Source: Streptomyces sp. NBC_00154
Lineage (GTDB): Bacteria; Actinomycetota; Actinomycetes; Streptomycetales; Streptomycetaceae
Assembly: GCF_026342835.1 (NCBI RefSeq)
Contig: NZ_JAPEMI010000001.1
Location: 5,586,501 to 5,650,500, forward strand
Length of the DNA stretch: 64,000 nucleotides
Direction of reading: 5' to 3'
Shown one piece after another: positions 51,073-60,118 of this stretch. The first letter of the stretch is position 1. Every line of letters begins with the position of its first letter. The translations under genes and the position numbers were made by a program. The notes beneath the pieces are model-generated. The model was not told the origin of the DNA. It made no database searches and worked only from the letters and a program-made list of their open reading frames with translations.

Positions 51073-51837
51073 TCAGAAGCGCCTGGCGCCGAGATCCCGG
51101 GAGACCGCCCGTGCACAGTCCCGTACGGCGGCCACCAGCTCGGGGCGCAGCTCGCCGTCGGAGCAGACACGTTCCACTGCACCGGTCACGGCCACCGCGC
51201 CCACCGGCATCCGGCGGCGATCGTGGATCGGTGCGGCCACCGCGGCCACGCCTTCCCAGGTCTCCTCCACGTCCGCCGCCCAGCCGCGCGCCCGGGTCAG
51301 ATCGAGCACCGTCTCGAACTCCTCCAGGTCGGTGACGGTGCGGGGCGTGAAGGGCTGCCGCTCGCCCTCGACGGCCTCGGTGTGCGCCACCGGGTCGTAC
51401 GCCGCCAGCACCTTGCCCAGTGCGGTGGAGTGCAGCGGCTGCATCGCCCCGACCTCCAGGACCTGCCGGCTGTCGTCGGGCCGGAACACGTGGTGGACGA
51501 TGAGCACGCCCTGCTGGTGCAGGACGCCCAGATGGGCGCTCTCGCCGCTGGAGCGGGCCAGGTCGTCCGTCCAGACCAGGGCGCGCGCCCGCAGCTCGTG
51601 GACGTCCAGATAGCTGTTGCCCAGGCGCAGCAGCTCGGCGCCCAGCTGGTAGCGCCCGGACGCCGCGTCCTGTTCGACGAAGCCCTCGTGCTGCAGCGTG
51701 CGCAGGATGCCGTGTGCGGTGCCCTTGGCCAGGCCCAGGGAGGAGGCGATGTCGGAGAGCCCCAGCCGACGTTCGCCACCTGCCAGCAGGCGCAGCATCG
51801 CCGCTGCCCGCTCGAGCGACTGGATGTTCTTGGCCAT
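51073..51837 (-). CDS. gylR: Glycerol operon regulator, IclR family
   Basis: 254-residue IclR-type regulator matching Streptomyces GylR from its first residues (MAKNIQSLERAAAMLRLLAGG). The winged HTH is at about 22-60 (LSDIASSLGLAKGTAHGILRTLQ), the effector domain at about 80-245 (LGVLHQQGVLIVHHV, HSTALGKVLAAYDP). ATG 51837 follows GGAGGAG. It lies just upstream of glpF-glpK-glpD in the same direction and is known in this genus to repress them and itself, with induction by glycerol-3-phosphate. Candidate binding repeats are in both promoter regions. Divergent from metH. Confidence 0.95.
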   Translation of the reverse strand: MAKNIQSLERAAAMLRLLAGGERRLGLSDIASSLGLAKGTAHGILRTLQHEGFVEQDAASGRYQLGAELLRLGNSYLDVHELRARALVWTDDLARSSGESAHLGVLHQQGVLIVHHVFRPDDSRQVLEVGAMQPLHSTALGKVLAAYDPVAHTEAVEGERQPFTPRTVTDLEEFETVLDLTRARGWAADVEETWEGVAAVAAPIHDRRRMPVGAVAVTGAVERVCSDGELRPELVAAVRDCARAVSRDLGARRF

Positions 51838-51858
51838 GACGCCGTACTCCTCCACTAT

Positions 51859-51900
51859 GGTTCGACAATGCTGAACACTATCGGTCGATGTCGACCCATG
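51859..51900. promoter_or_regulatory. Candidate GylR operators upstream of gylR
   Basis: GTTCGACAATGCTGAAC (51860-51876) is an inverted repeat sharing ten bases with the glpF site. ATCGGTCGATGTCGACC (51880-51896) follows as a related inverse copy. Autoregulation is inferred. Confidence 0.55.
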
Positions 51901-52005
51901 TCCGGTCGTGCGGGGAAGCCGCTCGACCGCTCGGACCCGGACATCCCCCGCACAGCATGCCGTCCGTCACGTGGGACACAGTGACGCTCCGAGGCGCTGC
52001 CCGGC

Positions 52006-52011
52006 TACCCT
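52006..52011 (+). promoter_or_regulatory. Possible -10 box of the metH promoter
   Basis: TACCCT lies 65 nt before the metH ATG. A convincing -35 is not seen. The 239-bp gap upstream of metH shows no clear riboswitch fold. Confidence 0.3.
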
Positions 52012-52076
52012 GACGAGGTGCGGCCTCTTCCGGAAGCCGTAAAGCCGACAGCCGTCGCATCCCAGGGAGCACATCC

Positions 52077-55000
52077 ATGGCCTCGTTGCCGACCCTTTCC
52101 GCCGACAGCCGGAACCGAGCCGAAGCCCTCCGCGAGGCGCTGGCCACCCGAGTGGTCGTAGCCGACGGTGCCATGGGCACCATGCTCCAGGCGCAGGATC
52201 CCACCCTTGAGGACTTCCAGAACCTCGAAGGCTGCAACGAGATCCTCAACGTCACCCGCCCCGACATCGTGCGCTCCGTGCACGAGGAGTACTTCGCGGT
52301 CGGCGTGGACTGTGTCGAGACGAACACCTTCGGCGCCAATGCCTCGGCCCTGGGCGAGTACGACATTCCCGAGCGGATCCACGAACTCTCGGAGTCCGGC
52401 GCGCGCATCGCCCGCGAAGTGGCCGACGAGTTCACTGCCTCCACCGGACAGCAGCGCTGGGTGCTCGGCTCGATCGGCCCCGGCACCAAGCTGCCGACGC
52501 TGGGCCACGCGCCGTACACCGTGCTCCGCGACGGTTTCCAGCAGAACGCCGAGGGCCTGATCGCCGGCGGCGCGGACGCGCTCATCATCGAGACGACGCA
52601 GGACCTCCTGCAGACCAAGGCCGCGGTACTGGGTGCGCGGCGGGCGCTCGAGGCGCTGGGCAGCGACCTTCCGCTGCTGTGCTCGCTGGCGTTCGAGACG
52701 ACCGGCACCATGCTGCTCGGCTCGGAGATCGGTGCCGCGCTGACCGCACTCGAACCGCTCGGCGTCGACATGATCGGCCTGAACTGCTCGACCGGCCCGG
52801 CGGAGATGAGCGAGCATCTGCGCTACCTCACGCGCCACTCGCGTATCCCGTTGCTCTGCATGCCCAACGCCGGACTGCCGGTGCTCACCAAGGACGGCGC
52901 GCACTTCCCGCTCGGCCCCGAAGGACTGGCCGACGCACAGGAGACGTTCGTCCACGAGTACGGCCTCTCGCTGGTCGGCGGCTGCTGCGGTACGACTCCG
53001 GAGCACCTGCGGCAGGTCGTCGAGCGCGTGCGCGGCGCGGACCTCGTCCCCCGCGACCCGCGGCCCGAGCCCGGCGCCGCCTCGCTGTACCAGACCGTCC
53101 CGTTCCGTCAGGACACCTCGTACCTCGCCATCGGCGAGCGTACGAACGCCAACGGATCCAAGAAGTTCCGCGAGGCCATGCTGGAGGCGCGCTGGGACGA
53201 CTGCGTGGAGATGGCACGCGACCAGATCCGGGAGGGCGCGCACATGCTCGACCTCTGCGTCGACTACGTCGGCCGCGACGGTGTCGCTGACATGGAGGAA
53301 CTGGCCGGACGCTTCGCCACCGCCTCCACGCTCCCGATCGTGCTCGACTCCACCGAGCTGCCGGTCCTGCGGGCCGGACTGGAGAAGCTCGGCGGCCGGG
53401 CCGTTCTCAACTCCGTCAACTACGAGGACGGCGACGGGCCGGAGTCGCGCTTCGCCAAGGTCACCGCGCTGGCTGTCGAACACGGCGCCGCACTGATCGC
53501 CCTGACCATCGACGAGGAGGGCCAGGCCCGTACCGTCGAGCACAAGGTCGCCGTCGCCGAGCGGCTGATCGAGGATCTGACCGGCAACTGGGGCGTCCAC
53601 GAGTCGGACATCCTCATCGACACGCTGACCTTCACCATCTGCACCGGTCAGGAGGAGTCCCGCAAGGACGGCATCGCCACCATCGGCGCCATCCGCGAGC
53701 TCAAGCGGCGTCATCCCGAGGTCCAGACCACGCTCGGCCTGTCGAACATCTCCTTCGGTCTCAACCCGGCCGCTCGAGTCGTCCTGAACTCCGTCTTCCT
53801 CGACGAGTGCGTCAAGGCCGGTCTCGACTCCGCCATCGTGCACGCGTCGAAGATCCTGCCGATCGCGCGCCTGGAGGAGGAGCAGGTGAAGGTCGCACTC
53901 GACCTCATCTACGACCGCCGCGCCGAAGGCTACGACCCGTTGCAGCGGCTCATGGAGCTCTTCGAGGGCATCAACATGAAGTCGATGAAGGCCGGCAAGG
54001 CCGAGGAGCTCCTCGCGCTGCCGCTCGACGAGCGCCTGCAGCGCCGCATCATCGACGGCGAGAAGAACGGCCTGGAGACCGACCTCGACGAGGCACTGCA
54101 GACCCGTCCGGCTCTCGACATCGTCAACGACACACTGCTCGAAGGCATGAAGGTCGTCGGCGAACTGTTCGGCTCCGGCCAGATGCAGCTGCCGTTCGTG
54201 CTCCAGTCCGCCGAGGTCATGAAGTCCGCCGTGGCCTACCTGGAACCGCACATGGAGAAGTCCGACGCGGAGGGCAAGGGCACGATCGTCCTGGCCACCG
54301 TCCGCGGCGACGTCCACGACATCGGCAAGAACCTCGTCGACATCATCCTGTCCAACAACGGCTTCAACGTCGTCAACATCGGCATCAAGCAGCCGGTCTC
54401 CGCGATCCTGGAGGCCGCGCAGGAGCACCGCGCCGATGTCATCGGCATGTCCGGCCTCCTGGTGAAGTCCACCGTGATCATGAAGGAGAACCTGGAGGAG
54501 CTGAACCAGCGCAAGCTGGCCGCCGAATATCCGGTGATCCTCGGCGGCGCGGCCCTCACCAGGGCCTATGTCGAGCAGGACCTCCATGAGATCTACGAGG
54601 GCGAGGTCCGCTACGCCCGCGACGCGTTCGAGGGCCTGCGCCTGATGGATGCCCTGATCGCGGTCAAGCGGGGTGTCCCCGGCGCCACTCTCCCGGAGCT
54701 CAAGCAGCGCCGGGTGCCCAAGCGGGAGACCGCCGTGCTGGAGGTCGACGAGCCGGAGGAGGGCGTCCGCTCCGACGTCGCCACGGACAACCCGGTCCCC
54801 GAGCCCCCGTTCTGGGGCACCCGCGTCGTCAAGGGCATCCAGCTCAAGGAGTACGCCTCCTGGCTCGACGAGGGTGCGCTCTTCAAGGGGCAGTGGGGCC
54901 TGAAGCAGGCCCGCGCCGGTGACGGGCCGACGTACGAGGAGCTCGTGGAGACCGAGGGCCGCCCGCACCTGCGCGGCTGGCTCGACAAGCTGCACACCGA

Positions 55001-55589
55001 GAACCTGCTGGAAGCCGCCGTCGTCTACGGCTACTTCCCCTGCGTCTCCAAGGGCGACGACCTGATCCTGCTCCACGAGGACGGCTCGGAGCGCACCCGC
55101 TTCACCTTCCCGCGCCAGCGCCGCGGCCGCCGCCTCTGCCTCGCGGACTTCTTCCGTCCCGAGGAGTCCGGCGAGACGGATGTGATCGGCCTCCAGGTCG
55201 TCACGGTCGGCTCGAAGATCGGCGGGGAGACCGCCAAGCTCTTCGAAGCCAACTCCTACCGCGACTACCTGGAGCTGCACGGCCTCTCCGTCCAGCTGGC
55301 CGAGGCCCTCGCCGAGTACTGGCACGCCCGGGTCCGCTCCGAGCTCGGTTTCGGCGGCGAGGACCCGGCCGACGTCGAGGACATGTTCGCGCTGAAGTAC
55401 CGCGGTGCGCGCTTCTCCCTCGGCTACGGTGCCTGCCCCGATCTCGAGGACCGGGCGAAGATCGCCGACCTGCTCCAGCCCGAGCGGATCGGGGTGCACC
55501 TCTCCGAGGAGTTCCAGCTGCACCCGGAGCAGTCCACCGACGCGATCGTCATCCATCACCCGGAGGCGAAGTACTTCAACGCGCGGTAG
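52077..55589 (+). CDS. metH: Methionine synthase, cobalamin-dependent
   Basis: Transfers the methyl group from methyltetrahydrofolate to homocysteine via cobalamin. The 1170-residue protein has the standard four modules: homocysteine-binding (about 20-330, zinc cysteines C303 and C304 in GGCCGTTPEH), pterin-binding (about 345-600, GERTNANGSKKF), cobalamin cap and B12 domains (about 640-890, DVHDIGKN with the cobalt-ligand H747), and the SAM-reactivation domain (about 920-1170). Start ATG follows CAGGGAGC. It is divergent from gylR and stands alone. No SAM or cobalamin riboswitch is evident in the upstream 240 bp. Confidence 0.96.
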   Translation: MASLPTLSADSRNRAEALREALATRVVVADGAMGTMLQAQDPTLEDFQNLEGCNEILNVTRPDIVRSVHEEYFAVGVDCVETNTFGANASALGEYDIPERIHELSESGARIAREVADEFTASTGQQRWVLGSIGPGTKLPTLGHAPYTVLRDGFQQNAEGLIAGGADALIIETTQDLLQTKAAVLGARRALEALGSDLPLLCSLAFETTGTMLLGSEIGAALTALEPLGVDMIGLNCSTGPAEMSEHLRYLTRHSRIPLLCMPNAGLPVLTKDGAHFPLGPEGLADAQETFVHEYGLSLVGGCCGTTPEHLRQVVERVRGADLVPRDPRPEPGAASLYQTVPFRQDTSYLAIGERTNANGSKKFREAMLEARWDDCVEMARDQIREGAHMLDLCVDYVGRDGVADMEELAGRFATASTLPIVLDSTELPVLRAGLEKLGGRAVLNSVNYEDGDGPESRFAKVTALAVEHGAALIALTIDEEGQARTVEHKVAVAERLIEDLTGNWGVHESDILIDTLTFTICTGQEESRKDGIATIGAIRELKRRHPEVQTTLGLSNISFGLNPAARVVLNSVFLDECVKAGLDSAIVHASKILPIARLEEEQVKVALDLIYDRRAEGYDPLQRLMELFEGINMKSMKAGKAEELLALPLDERLQRRIIDGEKNGLETDLDEALQTRPALDIVNDTLLEGMKVVGELFGSGQMQLPFVLQSAEVMKSAVAYLEPHMEKSDAEGKGTIVLATVRGDVHDIGKNLVDIILSNNGFNVVNIGIKQPVSAILEAAQEHRADVIGMSGLLVKSTVIMKENLEELNQRKLAAEYPVILGGAALTRAYVEQDLHEIYEGEVRYARDAFEGLRLMDALIAVKRGVPGATLPELKQRRVPKRETAVLEVDEPEEGVRSDVATDNPVPEPPFWGTRVVKGIQLKEYASWLDEGALFKGQWGLKQARAGDGPTYEELVETEGRPHLRGWLDKLHTENLLEAAVVYGYFPCVSKGDDLILLHEDGSERTRFTFPRQRRGRRLCLADFFRPEESGETDVIGLQVVTVGSKIGGETAKLFEANSYRDYLELHGLSVQLAEALAEYWHARVRSELGFGGEDPADVEDMFALKYRGARFSLGYGACPDLEDRAKIADLLQPERIGVHLSEEFQLHPEQSTDAIVIHHPEAKYFNAR

Positions 55590-55708
55590 AAAATGATCGA
55601 CGCGCGGCAGCGGGTCGAGTCGTACACTGGTCGGTCCAGTGCAGGCCGGTCGCCTTTTCCTCCGGAAACGGTGACCGGCCTTCTCGTCCCTCGTGGAAGG
55701 TGTGCCGC

Positions 55709-56410
55709 ATGACCAGTACGGTCTCCGCGTCCTTGACCCGTATGGCCGATGGCGCCGCCCTTCAGGCCGTCTTTCTCGACATGGACGGCACCCTGGTCGA
55801 CACCGAGGGCTTCTGGTGGGACGCCGAAGTCGACGTCTTCGCCGATCTCGGTCACCGGCTGGACGAGGCGTGGAAGAACGTGGTCGTCGGCGGCCCGATG
55901 ACCCGCAGCGCCGGCTACCTGATCGATGTCACCGGCGCGGACATCACGCTTCCCGAGCTGACCGTGCTGCTCAACGACCGCTTCGAGGCGCGTATCGGCC
56001 GCGGTGTACCGCTGATGCCGGGCGCCGCCCGGCTGCTCGCCGAGCTGGCGGCCCACGAGGTGCCGACCGCCCTCGTCTCCGCCTCGCACCGGCGCATCAT
56101 CGACCGGGTGCTGGACTCGGTCGGGCACCACCATTTCTCGCTCACCGTCGCAGGCGACGAGGTCTCCCGGACGAAGCCGCACCCGGAGCCCTATCTCACC
56201 GCCGCCTCGGGCTTCGGGGTGGCCCCGGAGCGCTGCGCGGTCATCGAGGACACCGCGACCGGTGTCGCCGCGGCGGAGGCCGCCGGCTGCCGGGTCGTCG
56301 CCGTGCCGTCCGTGGCGCCGATCGCGCCCGCCGCCGGCCGGGTCGTCGTGGGCTCCCTCGAAGAAGTCGATCTCGCATTTCTCCGGGGACTGGTCACTGG
56401 AGTGCATTGA
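55709..56410 (+). CDS. HAD-superfamily phosphatase (beta-phosphoglucomutase-like)
   Basis: 233-residue HAD hydrolase. Motif I is FLDMDGTLVDTE, with the cap domain inserted after it as in subfamily I (DevA/pgmB type), motif II VSASHRR, motif III lysine in RTKPHPEPY, and motif IV VIEDTATG. It is likely a soluble sugar-phosphate phosphatase or mutase; the substrate is not known. ATG 55709 has GGAAGG 9 nt upstream; an in-frame GTG at 55700 is less favoured. It follows metH by 119 bp, possibly in one transcript. Confidence 0.88.
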   Translation: MTSTVSASLTRMADGAALQAVFLDMDGTLVDTEGFWWDAEVDVFADLGHRLDEAWKNVVVGGPMTRSAGYLIDVTGADITLPELTVLLNDRFEARIGRGVPLMPGAARLLAELAAHEVPTALVSASHRRIIDRVLDSVGHHHFSLTVAGDEVSRTKPHPEPYLTAASGFGVAPERCAVIEDTATGVAAAEAAGCRVVAVPSVAPIAPAAGRVVVGSLEEVDLAFLRGLVTGVH

Positions 56411-56773
56411 TGCGTATACCGAGAGTATTTCTGTGAATAAACAGCAAAACTCTCGCCGCTACGATGTGCGCATTTCGTCGTACGTGCGTGTGGGCAAGTC
56501 GGGGCCATGCCAAAGGTGAGAAATGGCTCGGGCGTGAGTTTTATCACGCCCCAGGCATTCGAGGCGCTTCAAGATCGACCCAGCTGTCCGTTTTGATCCG
56601 CCGATCTGTCCCGATTCGTGGAGTCCTGTGCGGAACGTTCCTCGTTCAGGAAATCGGCTCGAAGACCATTCCCCTCGTCATTCGATTACGCATCGCAGAG
56701 CACCCGTCCGGCATTACCGGCGGCGCCTACTAATGTCGTTTTCTCAATGGCCGGATGAGGGAGAACGTCCAAG
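56411..56773. other. AT-richer intergenic region before the peptide-binding protein
   Basis: About 360 bp with noticeably lower GC than its surroundings. It holds one hairpin (56530-56551) and a possible -10 TACGAT at 56459-56464. It contains no convincing gene. A long untranslated leader for the downstream lipoprotein is likely. Confidence 0.5.
56530..56551 (+). terminator. Hairpin downstream of the HAD gene
   Basis: GGGCGTGA and TCACGCCC form an 8-bp stem with GTTTTA loop. Its role as a terminator is uncertain. Confidence 0.4.
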
Positions 56774-58375
56774 ATGAACCGCAAGACTCTGGTGCTGCCG
56801 GCCGTCGTCGGCCTGCTCGCGCCCGTACTCGCCGCCTGCGGCGGGACGGACAGCGGGAGCGATGGCAAGGCCGCCATCGTTGTCGGCACCACGGACCAGT
56901 TCGTCGCCACCGAGGACAACCCCGCGCCGCTCGACCCCGCCATAGGCTACGAAGCAGGCGTCTGGAACGTCCTGCGGCAGACCGTGCAGACTCTGACCCA
57001 CGTGCCGCGCGGCGGCGGCGAGCCCGTCCCCGAGGCCGCCAAGAGCTGCACCTTCACGGACCGGGAGGACGAGAGCTACCGCTGCAAGCTGCGCAGCGGT
57101 CTCACGTTCGCCGACGGCACGCCCGTCACCGCCGAGGACGTCAAGTACTCCATCAACCGCGTCATCGACATCAAGTCCGACAGCGGCCCCGTCGGTCTGC
57201 TCGCCAACATCGACACGATCGAGACGCGCGGTGACAACGAAGTCATCTTCCACCTGAACACGCCGGACGCGACCTTCCCCTACAAGCTCGCCACCCCGGC
57301 CGCCGGCATCGTGCAGAAGAGCAAGTACCCGGCGAGGTCCCCGCGCAGCGGCTTCCAGGTCGACGGCTCCGGTCCGTACACGATGAAGCCGGAGGTCAGG
57401 AACGATCAGGTCGTCAAGGTCGTCTTCACCAAGAACCCGCGCTACAAGGGCGATCTGAAGGTCCTCAACGACAAGGTCGAGCTGGACCTCTTCCCCGACG
57501 CCAAGGCGATGGGCAAGGCACTCGACACCCGGAAGATCGACATGATGACCCGCACCATGTCTCCCGGGCAGGCTCAGCAGATGCTGGAGCAGCCGAAGGG
57601 CGGCATCAAGCTCACCGAGATGCCCGGCCTCTCCATCAGCTACCTCGCCTTCGACACCACCGACCCCGCGGTGAAGAACAGGGCCGTCCGGCAGGCCATC
57701 GCCCAGGTCGTCGACCGAGGCCAGATCGCCGGTCAGGTCTACGGCGCCACCGCCGAGCCGCTCTACTCGCTCATCCCGTCCAGCATCACCGGACACACCA
57801 ACTCGTTCTACAACAAGTACGGCGAGCCCAGCACCACCAAGGCCGCCGCCATCCTGCAGGCCGCCGGCATCCAGACACCGGTGAAATTCACCCTGCACTA
57901 CACGACCGACCACTACGGGCCCGCCACCGCCACCGAGTTCAAGGCGCTGAAGAAACAGCTCAACGCCACCGGGCTGTTCGACGTCGACGTCAAGGGCACC
58001 CCCTGGGCGAAGTACCGCCCCGCCCAGAAGCGTGGCGACTACGCCGTCTACGGCATGGGCTGGTTCCCCGACTTCCCGGACCCGGACAACTACACGGCGC
58101 CGTTCCTCGACAAGAACAACTTCCTCAACTCGCCGTACAAGTCCGCACTGGCCCAGAACACGCTGATCCCGCAGTCCCGCCGGGAGGAAGACCGGGCCTC
58201 GGCCGGCAAGACCTTCCGGAAGCTCCAGGACATCGTCGCCACCGACGTTCCCGTACTTCCGATCTGGCAGGGCAAGCAGTACGTCGCCTCTCGCGACGGC
58301 CTCACCGGCGTCGAGTGGTCGGTCAATTCCTCGGCCGACCTGCAGCTCTGGGAGCTCGGCCGCAGCGCCGTCTGA
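56774..58375 (+). CDS. ABC transporter substrate-binding lipoprotein, family 5
   Basis: Extracytoplasmic peptide- or nickel-binding lipoprotein of 533 residues. The signal peptide ends in LAAC (C22), followed by a GGTDSGSDGK linker and the SBP_bac_5 fold: RCKLRSGLTFADGTPVTAEDVKYSINR is the family signature, and VLPIWQGKQYVASRDGL sits near the C-terminus. The ATG follows GGGAGAACG. No permease or ATPase gene is next to it, so it is an orphan that must use components from elsewhere. A regulator gene lies convergent 45 bp away. Confidence 0.93.
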   Translation: MNRKTLVLPAVVGLLAPVLAACGGTDSGSDGKAAIVVGTTDQFVATEDNPAPLDPAIGYEAGVWNVLRQTVQTLTHVPRGGGEPVPEAAKSCTFTDREDESYRCKLRSGLTFADGTPVTAEDVKYSINRVIDIKSDSGPVGLLANIDTIETRGDNEVIFHLNTPDATFPYKLATPAAGIVQKSKYPARSPRSGFQVDGSGPYTMKPEVRNDQVVKVVFTKNPRYKGDLKVLNDKVELDLFPDAKAMGKALDTRKIDMMTRTMSPGQAQQMLEQPKGGIKLTEMPGLSISYLAFDTTDPAVKNRAVRQAIAQVVDRGQIAGQVYGATAEPLYSLIPSSITGHTNSFYNKYGEPSTTKAAAILQAAGIQTPVKFTLHYTTDHYGPATATEFKALKKQLNATGLFDVDVKGTPWAKYRPAQKRGDYAVYGMGWFPDFPDPDNYTAPFLDKNNFLNSPYKSALAQNTLIPQSRREEDRASAGKTFRKLQDIVATDVPVLPIWQGKQYVASRDGLTGVEWSVNSSADLQLWELGRSAV

Positions 58376-58388
58376 ACCACGTGGCCAC

Positions 58389-58435
58389 CCCGGCGCCCCG
58401 TCCCGGCCGCACCGGCCGGGTCACTGGGCGCCGGG
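58389..58435. terminator. Hairpin between convergent lipoprotein and response-regulator genes
   Basis: CCCGGCGCCC pairs with GGGCGCCGGG (10 bp) enclosing a second stem GGCCG/CGGCC. The right arm overlaps the end of the response-regulator reading frame. Confidence 0.6.
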
Positions 58436-59092
58436 ACGCACCAGCCCGCTCTCGTACGCGTACACCGCGGCCTGCACCCGGTCGCGCAGCCCCAGCTTCG
58501 TCAGCACATGGCCCACATGCGTCTTGACCGTCGTCTCGCTGACGAACAGGTCGGCGGCGATCTCCGCATTCGACAGGCCGCGCGCCACCAGCTTCAACAC
58601 CTCCACCTCACGCTCCGTCAGCGTGTGCAGCGTGTCCGGCACGGCGTCCTCGCCCGACGGCAGATGGTCCGCGTACTTGTCCAGCAGCCTGCGCGTGATG
58701 CTCGGGGCGAGCATCGCCTCGCCCGCCGCGACCACCCGGATCGCCTGCACCAGCTCATTGGCCGGAGCATCCTTCAGCAGAAAGCCGCTGGCACCGGCGC
58801 GCAACGCCTCCACCACGTATTCGTCGAGATCGAACGTGGTCAGCACCAGCACCTTCGCCGGACCGTCCCGTCCCGGCCCGGTGATCTGACGCGTCGCCTC
58901 GACGCCGTCCATCCGCGGCATGCGGATGTCCATCAGCACCACATCGGGCTGCAGCGCCCGCACCTGATCGAGGGCCTGGAGGCCGTCACCGGCCTCACCC
59001 ACCACCGCAAGATCTCCCTCGGCCTCCAGAATCATCCGGAAGCCGGTGCGCAGCAGCGGCTGGTCATCGACCAGTAGGACGCGGATTGCCAC
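58421..59092 (-). CDS. NarL/FixJ-type response regulator
   Basis: 223-residue two-component regulator with receiver domain (1-120, phospho-acceptor D55 in VVLMDIRMPRMDG, acidic pair DD at 9-10, lysine in LLKDAPA) and a LuxR-type HTH (about 155-215, LTEREVEVLKLVARGLSNAEIAADL). The GTG at 59092 follows GAGGAG, which is embedded at the end of the upstream nuclease gene, 9 nt away. No histidine kinase is nearby, so it is an orphan regulator by position. Target genes unknown; coupling to a RecB-like nuclease is curious. Confidence 0.92.
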   Translation of the reverse strand: MAIRVLLVDDQPLLRTGFRMILEAEGDLAVVGEAGDGLQALDQVRALQPDVVLMDIRMPRMDGVEATRQITGPGRDGPAKVLVLTTFDLDEYVVEALRAGASGFLLKDAPANELVQAIRVVAAGEAMLAPSITRRLLDKYADHLPSGEDAVPDTLHTLTEREVEVLKLVARGLSNAEIAADLFVSETTVKTHVGHVLTKLGLRDRVQAAVYAYESGLVRPGAQ

Positions 59093-59101
59093 CAGATCTC
59101 C

Positions 59102-60013
59102 TCAAGGTCCTTCGACGGCCGCCGGCCGTCCGGTCTCGGCCCGGACCGGGCCCATTGTGCCCTGGACACCCTGCCCTGATTCCGCCGGTCGTACCGACAG
59201 CGGGTATACCGGGGGAGTCCCGCCGAATTCTGGACAGACCGCCTGGTGGTCGCACCAGCCGCAGAGCTTCGTCGGCCGCGGTCGCCACTCGCCCGTCTCC
59301 GTGGCCAGCCGGATCGCCTCCCACAGGGCCAGCAGCTTGCGCTCCACCCGCTCCAGATCGGCTACGACCGGGTCGTACGTCATGACGTCGCCGCTGCCCA
59401 GATAGACCAGCTGGAGCCGCCGCGGCACCACACCCTTCAGCCGCCAGATCACCAGGGCGTAGAACTTCATCTGGAACAGGGCGCCCTCCGCGTACTCCGG
59501 CCGCGGCGCCTTGCCCGTCTTGTAGTCCACGATCCGGACCTCGCCCGTCGGCGCCACATCGATCCGGTCGATCACCCCGCGCAGCCGCAGCCCCGACTCC
59601 AGCTCCGTCTCGACGAACAGCTCCCGCTCGGCCGGCTCCAGTCGCGTCGGATCCTCCAGCGAGAACCACCGCTCCACCAGCCGCTCCGCCTCCGTCAGCC
59701 AGCGCGAGAGCCGCTCGCCCTCCGCATCGTCGGCGAACAGCTCCGACAGCTCCGGCTTCGACTCCAGCAGCCGGTCCCATTGGCCGGGGATCAACGCCGT
59801 GGCCCGACCGGCCGTACGCTCCACCGCCGGATTGTCGAACAGCCGCTCCAGTACCGCATGGACCAGCGTGCCCCGGGTAGCCGCTTCGCTGGGCTTCTCC
59901 GGCAGCCTGTCGATGACCCGGAACCGGTACAGCAGAGGACACTGCATGAAGTCGCTCGCCCGCGACGGCGACAGGGACGAGGGCGGCTGCGGCGGCCGGG
60001 GCACGGAAGTCAT
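59102..60013 (-). CDS. RecB-family exonuclease (PD-(D/E)XK, Cas4-like Fe-S type)
   Basis: Putative 5'-3' nuclease of 303 residues related to RecB C-terminal domains and Cas4. It has SPSRASDFMQCPLLYRFRVID at the start, catalytic residues in LRGVIDRIDV and RIVDYKTGKAP, a Q motif QMKFYALVIWRL, and a probable Fe-S cluster formed by the early cysteine (C in MQCP) with CGWCDHQAVC at the C-terminus. ATG 60013 sits 7 nt after a TAGGGT -10 box (leaderless). It is adjacent to a response-regulator gene that it probably co-transcribes. It is a conserved actinobacterial core gene; no CRISPR is present. Confidence 0.9.
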   Translation of the reverse strand: MTSVPRPPQPPSSLSPSRASDFMQCPLLYRFRVIDRLPEKPSEAATRGTLVHAVLERLFDNPAVERTAGRATALIPGQWDRLLESKPELSELFADDAEGERLSRWLTEAERLVERWFSLEDPTRLEPAERELFVETELESGLRLRGVIDRIDVAPTGEVRIVDYKTGKAPRPEYAEGALFQMKFYALVIWRLKGVVPRRLQLVYLGSGDVMTYDPVVADLERVERKLLALWEAIRLATETGEWRPRPTKLCGWCDHQAVCPEFGGTPPVYPLSVRPAESGQGVQGTMGPVRAETGRPAAVEGP

Positions 60014-60020
60014 GACGAAG

Positions 60021-60026
60021 ACCCTA
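60021..60026 (-). promoter_or_regulatory. -10 box of a leaderless promoter for the RecB-like gene
   Basis: On the minus strand TAGGGT ends 7 nt before the ATG at 60013. No ribosome site in between. Confidence 0.5.
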
Positions 60027-60118
60027 CGACCCGCCACTGACACTCAGCGGCATACCATCGACCCCAGACCCTCGCACACCGCATGATCGTGCCGAACGGC
60101 ACCGACCGAAGGGACCCC

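Noticed and set aside
51960..52076. SAH riboswitch-like sequence CTCCGAGGCGCTGC upstream of metH
   Set aside because: The 5' motif resembles the SAH aptamer, but no complementary CTCGG strand follows. A candidate -10 box lies downstream of it, so it is probably not transcribed.
52005..55559. 1184-codon minus-strand frame opposite metH
   Set aside because: Antisense to metH, with repetitive Leu/Asp/Gly composition and no domain.
59102..60013. Cas4-like nuclease as a sign of CRISPR
   Set aside because: I see no repeat-spacer array or other cas genes. The gene is a core RecB-like nuclease in actinobacteria.
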